DNA of 5,866 nucleotides from Actinomycetota bacterium (GTDB lineage: Bacteria > Actinomycetota > Coriobacteriia > Anaerosomatales > JAHIQC01), in assembly GCA_018902765.1 (NCBI GenBank), contig JAHIQC010000254.1, positions 1 through 5,866 on the forward strand, written 5' to 3'. Positions 5,365-5,866 of this stretch are shown here, piece after piece. The notes beneath the pieces were generated by a model. The model did no database searches. It saw only the letters and a program-made list of their open reading frames with translations, and was not told the DNA's origin. Positions within the stretch are counted from its first letter, which is position 1. Every line of letters begins with the position of its first letter. A program made the position numbers and the translations under genes.

Positions 5365-5866
5365 ATGAAGAAAATCATTGTCGTTGTTGCCCTTGCGGTC
5401 GCCCTCACACTCGCCTTCGCGGCCACCGCATCTGCAACCAGCGCGAAGACTTGGAACTATCAGGAGGACTACTACAGCTGGGGCTCGGTTTCGGGCAACG
5501 GTATCGGTCAGGTTGGCTTTGAGCTCGGAAGCGGCGGTAGCACGACGACCGTTGGTCTTGCGAACACCAACCCGGCCAACCCCGGTGTACACGCCAACTA
5601 CCAGACCACCACGGCCAAGTGCGCGATCTGCCACTCGGTTCACCGTGCGAAGTCCGGTGGCGTCAAGCTGCTGAACACTGCTACCGCCACGTGCGCCGGT
5701 TGCCATATCGCCGGTACCTCGACGGTCACGAACGTCGTCATCGCTTGGGGAACCACCGTAGCGCCGCTTGCTGGCCCGCACGGTTCTTCGACCGGCGGCG
5801 AGCTGACCTCATGCACGACCCGTGCGTGTCACACGAGCAGCCCTCACGGTGCCGGTGGCTCCGCGT
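5365..5866 (+). CDS. Secreted multihaem cytochrome c, N-terminal part (runs off right edge)
   Basis: 167 residues are visible before the edge, with no stop. A Sec signal peptide opens it: MKK, a hydrophobic core to about 20 and a likely cut after ATASA (residue 24). A Tyr/Gly/Ser/Thr-rich segment follows, then haem motifs: CAICH at 86-90 with a further His at 93, CAGCH at 110-114, and Cys150 to Cys155-His156, a CX4CH variant as known in cytochrome c3. PHG at 138-140 and SPHG at 159-162 may supply distal haem ligands. Spacing suits the doubled-CXXCH/c7-like families; total haem count is unknown. The role would be electron transfer outside the membrane. AAAGGAG lies five bases before this ATG. 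An in-frame ATG at 5320 with its own strong site would add 15 residues ahead of the signal peptide. Codons lean strongly to GCC, ACC, AAC and AAG, suggesting high expression. Confidence 0.88.
   Translation, partial: MKKIIVVVALAVALTLAFAATASATSAKTWNYQEDYYSWGSVSGNGIGQVGFELGSGGSTTTVGLANTNPANPGVHANYQTTTAKCAICHSVHRAKSGGVKLLNTATATCAGCHIAGTSTVTNVVIAWGTTVAPLAGPHGSSTGGELTSCTTRACHTSSPHGAGGSA

Noticed and set aside
5362..5781. 139-residue minus-strand gene
   Set aside because: It is antisense to the cytochrome, which has a signal peptide, ribosome site and haem motifs; the antisense product has no recognisable domain.

Overview
The window reads as chromosomal DNA from a high-GC, probably Gram-positive and anaerobic bacterium. 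The genes favour G/C third positions, GTG starts are likely for two genes, and a haem-binding c-type cytochrome is made with a Sec signal peptide. An actinobacterial lineage rich in multihaem cytochromes (Coriobacteriia/OPB41-like) fits best. That placement is inferred from gene style and gene combination, not from a marker gene.

Left part (1-2840): a surface-polysaccharide block. At the left edge a minus-strand gene enters the window from its start. Its 53 visible residues carry the N-terminal signature of class I SAM-dependent methyltransferases found in glycan clusters. It diverges from a two-gene plus-strand operon: a polytopic flippase of the polysaccharide-export (Wzx-like) type, then a GT2 glycosyltransferase joined by a 4-base ATGA overlap. 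Together they would assemble, modify and flip a lipid-linked glycan.

Middle gap (2841-3071, 231 bp): no gene, but dense in structure. It holds a 7-bp inverted repeat just after the GT2 stop, an exact 21-bp tandem duplication, a 12-bp imperfect hairpin built partly from that duplication, and a GC-only palindrome. It ends in a strong Shine-Dalgarno.

Right part (3072-5866): a translationally coupled pair encodes a membrane-anchored TPR protein and a six-bladed NHL beta-propeller protein with a membrane helix at each end. An AT-rich gap of about 200 bp follows, with a candidate extended -10 box, a stable leader hairpin and two in-frame starts each with its own strong Shine-Dalgarno. Then comes a secreted multihaem cytochrome c, cut off by the window's right edge after three haem motifs. 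The likely theme is electron transfer at or beyond the cell envelope: the cytochrome as electron carrier, and the TPR and NHL proteins as membrane-bound assembly or scaffold partners. That partnership is inferred from adjacency only.
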